Shown: positions 1-5,800 of the stretch, one piece after another
Layout of the letters: every line of letters starts with the position of its first letter
Position numbering within the stretch: the first letter of the stretch is position 1
Assembly: GCA_012799535.1 (NCBI GenBank)
Contig: JAAZLB010000416.1
Span: 1 to 5,800, forward strand
Direction: 5' to 3'
DNA: 5,800 nucleotides
Origin: Bacillota bacterium
GTDB lineage: Bacteria; Bacillota; Limnochordia; Darwinibacteriales; Darwinibacteriaceae
Notes under the pieces: model-generated
The model's input: only the letters and a program-made list of their open reading frames with translations
What the model was told of the DNA's origin: nothing
Databases searched by the model: none
Program-made: the position numbers and the translations under genes

Positions 1-501
1 ATTACTGACAAGTCAGCCTATCCAGTCTGGGAAGTTTGTGCCAAATACAATATCCCTGTTTTGATTCATTTCGGAATCTTAGGCGCCGCCGGTGGTACCG
101 CATTCAACCAGAATATCAACCCCGAAATCTTAGAACAAGTAGCGAAAGACTTCCCGGACGTGAACTTCATCATCCCCCACTTCGGTTGTGGACACCCAAG
201 AGAACTACTGTTTTTAGGCTGGGTTTGTGAGAATGTCTATGTAGATACCTCCGGTTCAAATCAATGGATGCGTTGGATGCCCTATCCCTTCACCGTTGAT
301 TTGGCCTTTCAGAAGTTCTATCAGACCTTCGGACCTGAAAGGATTATCTTCGGAACCGATTCGTCGGCATTTCCTAGAGGTTTTGTCATGGATTACTTAA
401 AAGAACAAAACAAAGCAGTTCGGTTTTTGGGGATTTCCGATGCGGATGCCCAATTGATTTTTGCAGGCAACATCTTAAGGCTACTCAATATTAGCGAATA
501 G
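1..501 (+). CDS. Amidohydrolase-2 family metal-dependent hydrolase, C-terminal part (5' end cut by window edge)
   Basis: The frame is open from base 1, so the start lies outside the window and 166 codons plus TAG are visible; full family members are roughly 270-300 residues. The fragment carries the late strands of a TIM-barrel amidohydrolase (Amidohydro_2 type). These are LIHFG (visible residues 21-25, barrel His), IIPHFGCGHP (57-66, second His), VYVDTSG (79-85) and IIFGTDSSAFPRG (115-127). D120 in GTD is the expected metal or catalytic Asp. The tail GNILRLLNI is the usual closing helix, where others have GNAxRLL. Such enzymes hydrolyse C-N, C-O or C-C bonds (decarboxylation or lactone opening) in the cytoplasm; the substrate cannot be read from sequence. 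It is followed after 11 bp by the lyase gene, so the two probably act on one pathway. The family call is firm, the reaction unknown. Confidence 0.88.
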   Translation: MTDKSAYPVWEVCAKYNIPVLIHFGILGAAGGTAFNQNINPEILEQVAKDFPDVNFIIPHFGCGHPRELLFLGWVCENVYVDTSGSNQWMRWMPYPFTVDLAFQKFYQTFGPERIIFGTDSSAFPRGFVMDYLKEQNKAVRFLGISDADAQLIFAGNILRLLNISE

Positions 502-506
502 GAGGG
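500..506 (+). promoter_or_regulatory. Ribosome binding site of the lyase gene, overlapping the upstream stop codon
   Basis: AGGAGGG begins inside the TAG stop of the amidohydrolase gene and lies 6 nt before the ATG at 513. This is a near-perfect anti-16S match at good spacing. It fixes the start of the lyase and implies close translational linkage of the two genes. Confidence 0.85.
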
Positions 507-512
507 ATTGTC

Positions 513-2003
513 ATGAAGGATCTAACTAGGTTCCCCTCTCCCATTTATCAAGAAACTGTTTTGGAACCCATTTTCGAAGCATTTAAAGAAAACTATTATG
601 ACGAGATGATGGCCATTAATTACGCCCATGCTGTTATCTTAGTTGAACAGGGCATCATAACCAAGGAGGAAGGGCAACAAATCGTGGGCGCCCTCCAAGA
701 AATTGAACAGCAACTTGTTCCCGAGAGTCTAGAATACACTGGTGAATACGAGGACCTGTTTTTCTATATTGAAAAACAGCTTATTAGTAAGCTAGGGATG
801 GAGGTTGCAGGAAAACTTCATACTGGACGCAGCCGTAATGACATCAATATTACCCTTTTCAAAATGAAAACCAAACAACACTTGTTCGCACTGCTCAATG
901 AAGTTGTAGCCTTACAAGAGACCCTTTTGCAAATTGCCGAGGACAATAAAGAAACACTAGTGATTGCATATACCCATGGCCAACCTGCCCAACCTACCAC
1001 ATTCGGCCATTATCTAGGTGCCTTAATCGAGATTTTAGGAAGGGATCTAGATCGCTTACTCAACGCGTACTCAACAACAGATCAATGTAGTATGGGAGCA
1101 GCGGCCATTACCACCTCCGGATTTCCCCTCAATCGAGAGAAGATTGCTACCCTTTTAGGATTTTCCCAAGCTCAAGAAAACTCCTACGGTTGCATTGCCG
1201 CAGTGGATTACCTTATGGAAGTGTATAGTGCTTTAAGAATCTTGTTTATTAACCTTGGGCGCTTCGCCCAAGATCTAGATTTTTGGACATCCTTTGAAAT
1301 TGGCCATCTTTATGTGCCTAACGAGTTTGTCCAGGTAAGTTCTATAATGCCTCAAAAGCGTAATCCTGTGGCGATTGAACACATCCGTATTCAAGCCTCC
1401 ATCGTGGTCGGCCTTTGTGATACTATGGTTAGCTCCATGCGCAACACGCCTTTTGCGGATATGAATGATGCGGAGGATCCTATTCAGGTTGTGGGTTTCG
1501 ATGCATTCAATAAAGCGCGACGCTGTCTAAAATTAGTTAAAGGATTTGTGGCCGGATTGCAGGTGGATGAAGCCAAAGTAAAAAAGCATATGGCTGAAAG
1601 CTTCGTAACCATCACCGAATTAGCAGATTCCCTCGTTAGAGAGGAAAACATTAGCTTTAGGGCAGCCCATGAAGTTGCTAGCATCTTAGTACGTAACCTA
1701 ATTGCCGAAGGGAAAAATCTCCGTTCCGTTAAATACGGACAATTTGAGGCCTATTTCCAAGAAGTGACTGGTCGCAAACCACATATCTCCCCTGCCAAAC
1801 TTGCAGAAGTATTGGATCCCACTTACTTTGTCCAGGTAAGAAATTGCCAGGGAGGCCCGGCCCTACCCGCTTTAAAGGCGAGTCTGAACAAATATCGTCG
1901 CAAACTAGATGATCATCAAGCTACAATTGAACGTTTAGCTCGCCAAGAACAAGGGGCCAAGAAACTGCTACAAACAGAAGTGCACACAGTGATTGGGATA
2001 TGA
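513..2003 (+). CDS. Argininosuccinate lyase-like protein (fumarase/aspartase superfamily), probably not a true ArgH
   Basis: At 496 residues it is longer than typical ArgH (about 460). It shows the superfamily blocks in order: KLHTGRSRND (101-110), YTHGQPAQPTTFGHY (153-167, catalytic-type His155), LGRFAQDL (248-255), and the mobile-loop signature SSIMPQKRNPVAIE (276-289, catalytic Ser with Lys282/Asn284). An ArgH-like C-terminal domain follows, with SFVTITELADSLVREE and RAAHEVASILV. The family catalyses beta-elimination releasing fumarate from N-succinyl compounds. Several ArgH substrate positions differ. ArgH RSRNDQ is RSRNDI here. ArgH EDIH is EDLF (80-83). ArgH YNKDxQEDK is replaced by a segment reading ADMNDAEDP (315-323). 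The usual GSS is VSS. I therefore infer an ArgH paralogue acting on another substrate. It is cytoplasmic, expected to be a homotetramer, sits between an amidohydrolase and a ROK regulator, and has no argG beside it. Automated annotation would probably call it argH. Confidence 0.88.
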   Translation: MKDLTRFPSPIYQETVLEPIFEAFKENYYDEMMAINYAHAVILVEQGIITKEEGQQIVGALQEIEQQLVPESLEYTGEYEDLFFYIEKQLISKLGMEVAGKLHTGRSRNDINITLFKMKTKQHLFALLNEVVALQETLLQIAEDNKETLVIAYTHGQPAQPTTFGHYLGALIEILGRDLDRLLNAYSTTDQCSMGAAAITTSGFPLNREKIATLLGFSQAQENSYGCIAAVDYLMEVYSALRILFINLGRFAQDLDFWTSFEIGHLYVPNEFVQVSSIMPQKRNPVAIEHIRIQASIVVGLCDTMVSSMRNTPFADMNDAEDPIQVVGFDAFNKARRCLKLVKGFVAGLQVDEAKVKKHMAESFVTITELADSLVREENISFRAAHEVASILVRNLIAEGKNLRSVKYGQFEAYFQEVTGRKPHISPAKLAEVLDPTYFVQVRNCQGGPALPALKASLNKYRRKLDDHQATIERLARQEQGAKKLLQTEVHTVIGI

Positions 2004-3202
2004 CTAGCAAGTATGTTAAGGGAGACTCCCAACTGATCAAGGAGCTCAATGCTGCATTAATCTTGGATATTGTGCGGGAAGCTGGGGAGATTTCTCGCAT
2101 CGATATTGCTAAAAAAAGTAAACTTAGTCCTCCGGCCGTCTCTGTAATCATAGCCGAATTATTGGAAAGAGATTTACTTTTAGAGGTAGGAAAAGCCCCA
2201 TCTACAGGGGGTAGACGCCCCAGACTTTTAACTTTCAATCCGCAAGCGGGGTATCTTGTTGGTGTTGATGTAGGCTCCACCAAGATGCTAGGTGGAGTAG
2301 TAGATTTAGGGGGCAACATCACTACTACGCTAGAGTGGCCCACCACTAAGTCAGAAGCACCTTTAGAACGCTTGAACAAGCTTATTCAAGAACTCATAAC
2401 CAAATCTAACCTCAACCCCGAAAAATTTCTCGGTGTGGGTGTAGGTATCCCAGGTGTAGTAGATCCCCAAAACAAGGTAGCCACCTTTTCGCCTGGTGTA
2501 GGTTGGGACAATATCAACATTGCCCAAGAAGTGTCCCAAGCCATCGGACTTCCGGTCTGGACAGATAATGAAGCTAATGCAAAGGTACAAGGGGAGTTTT
2601 GGAAGGGCGAATTACAAGGAGTGCGTCAAGGGCTGTGCCTTACCATCGGTCATGGGATTGGAGTTGGTCTGCTTCTTAACGGAGAAGTGTATTTAGGAAA
2701 ACAAGGAGCCGCTGGTGAAATTGGCTACTGGCTCCTGAACGATTCTAGACCCATTAGAAGACCTGAAGGATATGGTGAATTGGAGTCATACGCTGCTGGG
2801 GCAGGTATAGTAGCTCGTGCTCAAGCATATTTGGACGACCATCCTGAAGAAGAATCTATCCTGCGTATGGCGCCCTTCACTGCCAAGAGCGTTTTTGATG
2901 CAGCACGTGAAATGGATATTATTGCCCAAAAAATTGTCAATGAAACCACTAAAACACTAGGCATCGCCATCGCCAACTTATCTTCGTTATTAGATATTGA
3001 AACAGTAGTCTTGAGTGGAGGGATTACCCGTGCCGGTGATCTGATAAGACAACCCATCGAAAATGTGGTTAATACCCTTACACCTTATCCGCCGAAAATT
3101 GTCATTTCTGAACTCCAAGAAAGGGCTGGTATTTTAGGTGCGGCACACGGTTTTATGATTCAGAATCGAACCCACATTATTTATTCGGAGCTAGCAGTTT
3201 GA
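2000..3202 (+). CDS. ROK-family transcriptional regulator (NagC/XylR type)
   Basis: This 400-residue protein has an N-terminal winged helix-turn-helix (about residues 15-65, with the helix pair DIAKKSKLSPPAVSVIIAEL) joined through a GGRRP linker (70-74) to a ROK sugar-kinase-like domain. Visible ROK motifs are the phosphate loop VDVGSTK (89-95), GVGIPGVVD (147-155), TDNEANA (188-194), GHGIGVG (217-223) and AGEIGY (238-243). The kinase catalytic Asp is Glu191 (NEAN), as in XylR-type regulators. The zinc site (GH followed by CxCGxxGCLE) is absent: the region reads GYW then PEGYGELE. It should therefore bind a sugar or sugar derivative without phosphorylating it, and change its DNA binding. The start overlaps the lyase stop as ATGA, and no good ribosome site precedes it, so translation is probably coupled. 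Likely targets are its own operon promoter (left of the window) and perhaps the convergent ABC operon; the effector is unknown. Confidence 0.93.
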   Translation: MTSKYVKGDSQLIKELNAALILDIVREAGEISRIDIAKKSKLSPPAVSVIIAELLERDLLLEVGKAPSTGGRRPRLLTFNPQAGYLVGVDVGSTKMLGGVVDLGGNITTTLEWPTTKSEAPLERLNKLIQELITKSNLNPEKFLGVGVGIPGVVDPQNKVATFSPGVGWDNINIAQEVSQAIGLPVWTDNEANAKVQGEFWKGELQGVRQGLCLTIGHGIGVGLLLNGEVYLGKQGAAGEIGYWLLNDSRPIRRPEGYGELESYAAGAGIVARAQAYLDDHPEEESILRMAPFTAKSVFDAAREMDIIAQKIVNETTKTLGIAIANLSSLLDIETVVLSGGITRAGDLIRQPIENVVNTLTPYPPKIVISELQERAGILGAAHGFMIQNRTHIIYSELAV

Positions 3203-3207
3203 AGCAT

Positions 3208-3251
3208 AAAAAGTCCACCAACTTAGGCAACTCTATGACGGTGGATTTTTT
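3208..3251 (+). terminator. Rho-independent terminator for the amidohydrolase-lyase-ROK operon, possibly bidirectional
   Basis: It starts 5 nt after the ROK stop codon. AAAAA-g-TCCACC (3208-3219) pairs with GGTGGATTTTT (3240-3250) around a 20-nt loop, and the T run (six T) continues into TGTTCT. The GC part of the stem is only 6 bp and the loop is long, so efficiency is uncertain. Position and T tract support the call. The A run on the left arm means it could also stop leftward transcripts. Confidence 0.68.
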
Positions 3252-3314
3252 GTTCTCTATTTCGTGTTTCGCTAACCTTTCAATCCAGACAGCTACGAAC
3301 CATATCAACCGCGA

Positions 3315-3346
3315 AAAGGAGCTGATGACGAACCACCAGCTCCTTT
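3315..3346 (-). terminator. Terminator hairpin of the rbs-type operon, probably bidirectional
   Basis: A perfect 10-bp inverted repeat, AAAGGAGCTG (3315-3324) and CAGCTCCTTT (3337-3346), surrounds a 12-nt loop. On the minus strand it lies 12 nt beyond the rbsB stop and ends in CTCCTTTTCG, a short T tract. It fits the 3' end of the leftward operon. The T tract is weak, so the other hairpin at 3208-3251 may serve as a backup. Confidence 0.75.
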
Positions 3347-3358
3347 CATATTCCACAT

Positions 3359-4237
3359 CTATTTCTTCACTAGAGCCAAATCTACTGGAACATACTCAGG
3401 TACCTCTTCACCCTTGAGATACTTCAGTGCTGCCTCTACTGCAATCTTACCCATTTCCCTTGGTTTTTGGGCTACTGTAGCGGCCATTCGTCCTTCTTCC
3501 ACCGCCTTCACAGCATCATCGGTAGCATCGAAACCAACCACAATGATGTCGCGACCCGAGGCTCGAATAGCGGTTAATGCACCAAGAGCCATCTCATCAT
3601 TATGTGCGAACACTGCATTAATTTCTGGTTGAGCCTGCAGAATGTTTTCCATTACGGACATTCCCCTAGCCCTATCAAATCCAGCTTCTTGTTTGGCCAC
3701 TACCTTTATATCTCCATAAGAAGCGATAGCCGCATTAAAGCCAGTTCCCCGATCCCTAGCGGCGGAAGTACCAGGAATACCCTCCAGTTCTACAACCTTA
3801 CCTCTACCCCCTAAAAGCTCAACAATAAATTCCCCAGCCATTTTACCACCGGCCACATTATCAGAGGCCACGTGAGACACAACTGTACCACCGTCCGCTC
3901 CCCGGTCAACAGTAATCACTGGTACACCCCCTTTGTTAGCAGCTCGAATCGCTGGAACAATGGCAGAAGAGTCTACCGGATTGATTACCAGAATATTCAC
4001 GCCCCGACTAATTAAATCTTCTACACTAGAAAGTTGACGGTTAGCATCGTTTTGAGCATCTGTAGCGATGAGGGTTAAGCCTAATTGAGCTGCAGCCTCT
4101 TCAGCACCTTCTTTTAGGTCAACAAAAAACGGGTTGTTTAAGGTTGAGACAGAAAGACCCACCACATAGGATTGAGCGCTCACACTAGCTACACCAAGAA
4201 CTAAGACAAGCAACACAACCAAAGCAGTTCGTTTCAT
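3359..4237 (-). CDS. rbsB: Ribose-type ABC transporter, periplasmic/secreted substrate-binding protein RbsB
   Basis: This 292-residue protein (E. coli RbsB is 296) captures the sugar outside the membrane and delivers it to the permease. Residues 1-21 form a Sec signal peptide with a KR N-terminus and a Leu/Val core, and a likely signal peptidase I site after VSA (19-21). There is no lipobox cysteine. The mature part is a type I (ribose/galactose) binding protein closely matching E. coli RbsB. Ribose-contact positions are all kept: S31, N35, F37, F38 (STLNNPFF), D111-R112 (VDRG), R161 (SAARDRG), F187 (FDRARG), N213 (HNDEMALGAL), D237 (VGFD) and Q257 (VAQKP). Ribose or a close pentose is thus the best inference, though related AI-2 or allose binders exist. 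The start is set by GAGGAGG at 4246-4252, 8 nt before the ATG. It is the last gene of its operon, 53 bp after rbsC. Confidence 0.93.
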   Translation of the reverse strand: MKRTALVVLLVLVLGVASVSAQSYVVGLSVSTLNNPFFVDLKEGAEEAAAQLGLTLIATDAQNDANRQLSSVEDLISRGVNILVINPVDSSAIVPAIRAANKGGVPVITVDRGADGGTVVSHVASDNVAGGKMAGEFIVELLGGRGKVVELEGIPGTSAARDRGTGFNAAIASYGDIKVVAKQEAGFDRARGMSVMENILQAQPEINAVFAHNDEMALGALTAIRASGRDIIVVGFDATDDAVKAVEEGRMAATVAQKPREMGKIAVEAALKYLKGEEVPEYVPVDLALVKK

Positions 4238-4245
4238 TATTTCAT

Positions 4246-4252
4246 CCTCCTC
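4246..4252 (-). promoter_or_regulatory. Strong ribosome binding site of rbsB
   Basis: On the minus strand the sequence GAGGAGG stands 8 nt before ATG (4235-4237). It is the strongest such site in the window, which fits the need for more binding protein than permease. I could not identify a separate promoter in the 53-bp rbsC-rbsB gap. Confidence 0.8.
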
Positions 4253-4290
4253 ATGATGATGTTAATGCTGACCACCCCACTGACAGTTGT

Positions 4291-5256
4291 TTAGCTAACC
4301 ACTCCCTTCTGCACGGAACCGGTGGCATAAAGTAACCGATCCAATAGTACTGCCATAAGAATCACAAGGCCCTTAGCTACATCTTGATAGAAGGGAGAAA
4401 CGTTTAAGAGATTAAGCCCATTGGAAAGAACACCAATGATGAAAGCACCGATAATAGTTCCTCCAATATGACCTTGACCACCAGAAAGACTAGTCCCACC
4501 AAGAATTACTGCAGCAATCGCATCTAGTTCGTAACCGGAACCTGCCGTCGGTTGAGCGGAGATTAGGCGGGAGGTTAAAACCACTCCCGTAAGCCCAGCC
4601 ATTAGACCAGAAAGAGTATAGATGCCAATTTTTACCCGTTCCACATTAATACCGCTTAAGCGACAAGCCTCTTCGTTACCACCAATAGCGTAAACCAAGC
4701 GCCCAAAGCGATGGTTTTTCAAGACAATATACATAAGCACATAAATTACCGCCATAATCACAACTGGAACCGGAACACCTCGAATATACCCCCCACCAAT
4801 CGACTCGTAAATCTCATTGTTGACTAAAATCGGTCTACCCCCTGTGTAGACCAAGGTTAAACCGCGGGCTAAGGCCATAGTGGCTAAGGTCACAATAAAT
4901 GGTGGTAGTTTAGGATGGGCGACCAAGACTCCATTAAAGGCCCCAAAAAGAGCACCCATGAATAAGCCCATCAAGATTCCTAGAAGCCAATTATTAGTGC
5001 TGGCTAAGAGACCCGCAGAAAGTGCTCCACTTAAAGCAATCACTGCCCCTACTGAAAGATCGATGCCTCCACTTAAGATCACCACTGTCATCCCAGCGGC
5101 CACTATTCCGTTAATAGTAACCTGCCTGGTTATAACCAGGAAATTGGATAAGGTCAGAAAGCGATCACTTAGAATTGAAATCACGATGATAATACACAAA
5201 AGAATGATCAACATACCATATTTTCTCAGTAGCTCAAGCAGAAACCGTTTTTTCAT
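4291..5256 (-). CDS. rbsC: Ribose-type ABC transporter permease RbsC
   Basis: This inner-membrane permease has 321 residues, the same length as E. coli RbsC, and is expected to work as a dimer with the ATPase. It is highly hydrophobic, with about 8-10 membrane segments; the first spans about residues 14-29. Family landmarks are SGGIDLSVG (62-70), the conserved LPPFIVTLATM stretch (117-127), the cytoplasmic coupling-type loop AIGGNEEACRLSGI (190-203), and the late LGGTSLSGGQGHIGGT segment followed by LSNGLNLLNVSPFYQ. All are typical of the BPD_transp_2 family used for ribose, galactose, xylose and AI-2 uptake, so the permease alone does not fix the sugar; the neighbouring RbsB points to ribose. 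The start codon lies inside the end of rbsA (23-bp overlap), preceded by GGGAGGG 7 nt upstream. No truncation is seen. Confidence 0.95.
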   Translation of the reverse strand: MKKRFLLELLRKYGMLIILLCIIIVISILSDRFLTLSNFLVITRQVTINGIVAAGMTVVILSGGIDLSVGAVIALSGALSAGLLASTNNWLLGILMGLFMGALFGAFNGVLVAHPKLPPFIVTLATMALARGLTLVYTGGRPILVNNEIYESIGGGYIRGVPVPVVIMAVIYVLMYIVLKNHRFGRLVYAIGGNEEACRLSGINVERVKIGIYTLSGLMAGLTGVVLTSRLISAQPTAGSGYELDAIAAVILGGTSLSGGQGHIGGTIIGAFIIGVLSNGLNLLNVSPFYQDVAKGLVILMAVLLDRLLYATGSVQKGVVS

Positions 5257-5800
5257 CTTGCTTCCCTCCCGTTGCGAAATACATAACCTGTTCTTGAGTG
5301 GTTTGGGTAGTATCTAAAGTGGCCCGGATTTCCCCATCATACATGACAACCAAACGATCACTCATCCCTAATAGTTCAGGTAGGTCAGAAGAAATCAACA
5401 GGACCGCTTTACCTAATTTAGTCAATTGGTTGATAATCTCATAAATGTCAACCTTAGCCCCCACATCAATACCCCGTGTGGGCTCACTCATAATGATCAC
5501 ATCGGGAGCGGTGTTAAGCCATTTGGCCAACACTACTTTCTGCTGATTACCACCACTGAGATATTCAGTTTTTTGAGTAGGAGTAGGGGTTCTAATCCCC
5601 AATTCCCGAATATATCTTTCGGCTATTTCTAGCTCTTGAATATGCTTCAAAAACCCCCCACGGTTTATCTGCTGTTCTAAAGAAGCTAGGCTAATATTCT
5701 CTACCACAGATTGGGATAAGACCAAACCTTCTTTCTTGCGATCTTCAGTGACCCAACCAAGAGAATGTTCAATAGCATCTTGAGGATTCATTATTTGGAC
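5234..5800 (-). CDS. rbsA: Ribose-type ABC transporter ATPase RbsA, C-terminal part (5' end cut by window edge)
   Basis: The frame is open to the right edge, leaving the last 188 codons of a protein normally near 500 residues. The ATG at 5789-5791 is internal, since the VQI before it is in frame and the family continues upstream. What is visible is most of the second nucleotide-binding domain of a double-ABC sugar importer ATPase: GWVTEDRKKEGLVL (visible 15-28), signature LSGGNQQKV (81-89), EPTRGIDVGAK (106-116), and ISSDLPELLGMSDRLVVM with Ser where the H-loop His would be, as is usual for this domain. The Walker B aspartate is replaced: IIMSEPTRG has Ser105 where most relatives have Asp. 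It powers uptake through RbsC, located at the cytoplasmic face. The last codons overlap rbsC by 23 bp, indicating coupled translation. Confidence 0.94.
   Translation of the reverse strand, partial: VQIMNPQDAIEHSLGWVTEDRKKEGLVLSQSVVENISLASLEQQINRGGFLKHIQELEIAERYIRELGIRTPTPTQKTEYLSGGNQQKVVLAKWLNTAPDVIIMSEPTRGIDVGAKVDIYEIINQLTKLGKAVLLISSDLPELLGMSDRLVVMYDGEIRATLDTTQTTQEQVMYFATGGKQDEKTVSA
5264..5270 (-). promoter_or_regulatory. Ribosome binding site of rbsC inside the rbsA coding region
   Basis: GGGAGGG on the minus strand sits 7 nt before the rbsC ATG (5254-5256) and lies within the last codons of rbsA. It supports this start rather than a later one and fits tight rbsA-rbsC coupling. Confidence 0.75.

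Noticed and set aside
61..501. TTG at 61 as the start of the amidohydrolase gene
   Set aside because: The frame is open back to base 1 and the upstream residues fit the barrel strand leading to LIHFG. A start at 61 would remove the N-terminal half of the barrel, so the gene is cut by the window edge.
1332..1340. CAGGTAAGT, a perfect eukaryotic 5' splice-site consensus, within a 14-bp direct repeat (1326-1339 and 1827-1840)
   Set aside because: Both copies encode FVQV in the lyase, the reading frame is continuous and the gene context is bacterial, so this is codon-level coincidence.
1921..2379. A 152-codon minus-strand reading frame across the lyase-ROK junction
   Set aside because: It lies opposite two well-supported genes, has no ribosome site or family resemblance, and is explained as an antisense shadow of their codon use.
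3325..3417. ATG preceded by AAAAGGAG, opening a 30-codon reading frame on the plus strand
   Set aside because: The Shine-Dalgarno-like motif is the left arm of the terminator hairpin, the spacing to ATG is too short, and most of the frame runs antisense to the 3' end of rbsB. Its translation shows no recognisable features.
4238..4290. Possible separate promoter or attenuator for rbsB in the rbsC-rbsB gap
   Set aside because: I found no convincing -35/-10 pair and no good inverted repeat, only a short direct repeat of GTCAG. The strong ribosome site alone can explain higher RbsB output.
4880..5317. A 145-codon plus-strand reading frame opposite rbsC and rbsA
   Set aside because: It is the complement of the membrane-segment codons of rbsC. 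The composition is biased and no domain is recognisable, so it is a shadow of the permease gene.

Overview
The window reads as ordinary chromosomal DNA from a free-living, heterotrophic bacterium. It is densely coded, of moderate GC content by eye, with AGGAGG-type ribosome binding sites. The protein style suggests an anaerobic Bacillota-type organism. The sugar-binding protein has a plain Sec signal peptide and no lipoprotein cysteine, which hints at a lineage with an outer membrane, or at least a secreted binding protein. This taxonomic reading is inference only.

Layout: two gene sets converge on a 156-bp intergenic spacer. The left half (1-3202, plus strand) is a compact operon of three genes. 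They are the C-terminal part of an amidohydrolase-2 family hydrolase (cut by the left edge), a fumarase/argininosuccinate-lyase superfamily protein, and a ROK-family (NagC/XylR-type) transcriptional regulator. The genes are 11 bp apart and then overlap by 4 bp (ATGA), so they are almost certainly co-transcribed. The spacer (3203-3358) holds two hairpins with A-rich left arms and T-rich right arms, one for each convergent operon and both plausibly bidirectional.

The right half (3359-5800, minus strand) is a ribose-type ABC importer in the order ATPase (cut by the right edge), permease, periplasmic binding protein (rbsA-rbsC-rbsB). The binding protein keeps every ribose-contacting position I recall from E. 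coli RbsB, so a ribose-like pentose is the best substrate guess. No ribokinase (rbsK), pyranase (rbsD) or LacI-type rbsR follows rbsB; the unit ends at a terminator.

The most interesting element is the lyase. It has the superfamily fold and catalytic-loop motif, but it differs from true ArgH at several substrate-binding positions and is not next to argG. With the amidohydrolase and the sugar-type regulator, it looks like part of a catabolic cassette for an unidentified, probably nitrogen-containing or carboxylated compound. I see no CRISPR array, mobile element, tRNA or rRNA, and nothing that clearly amounts to a wholly new system.
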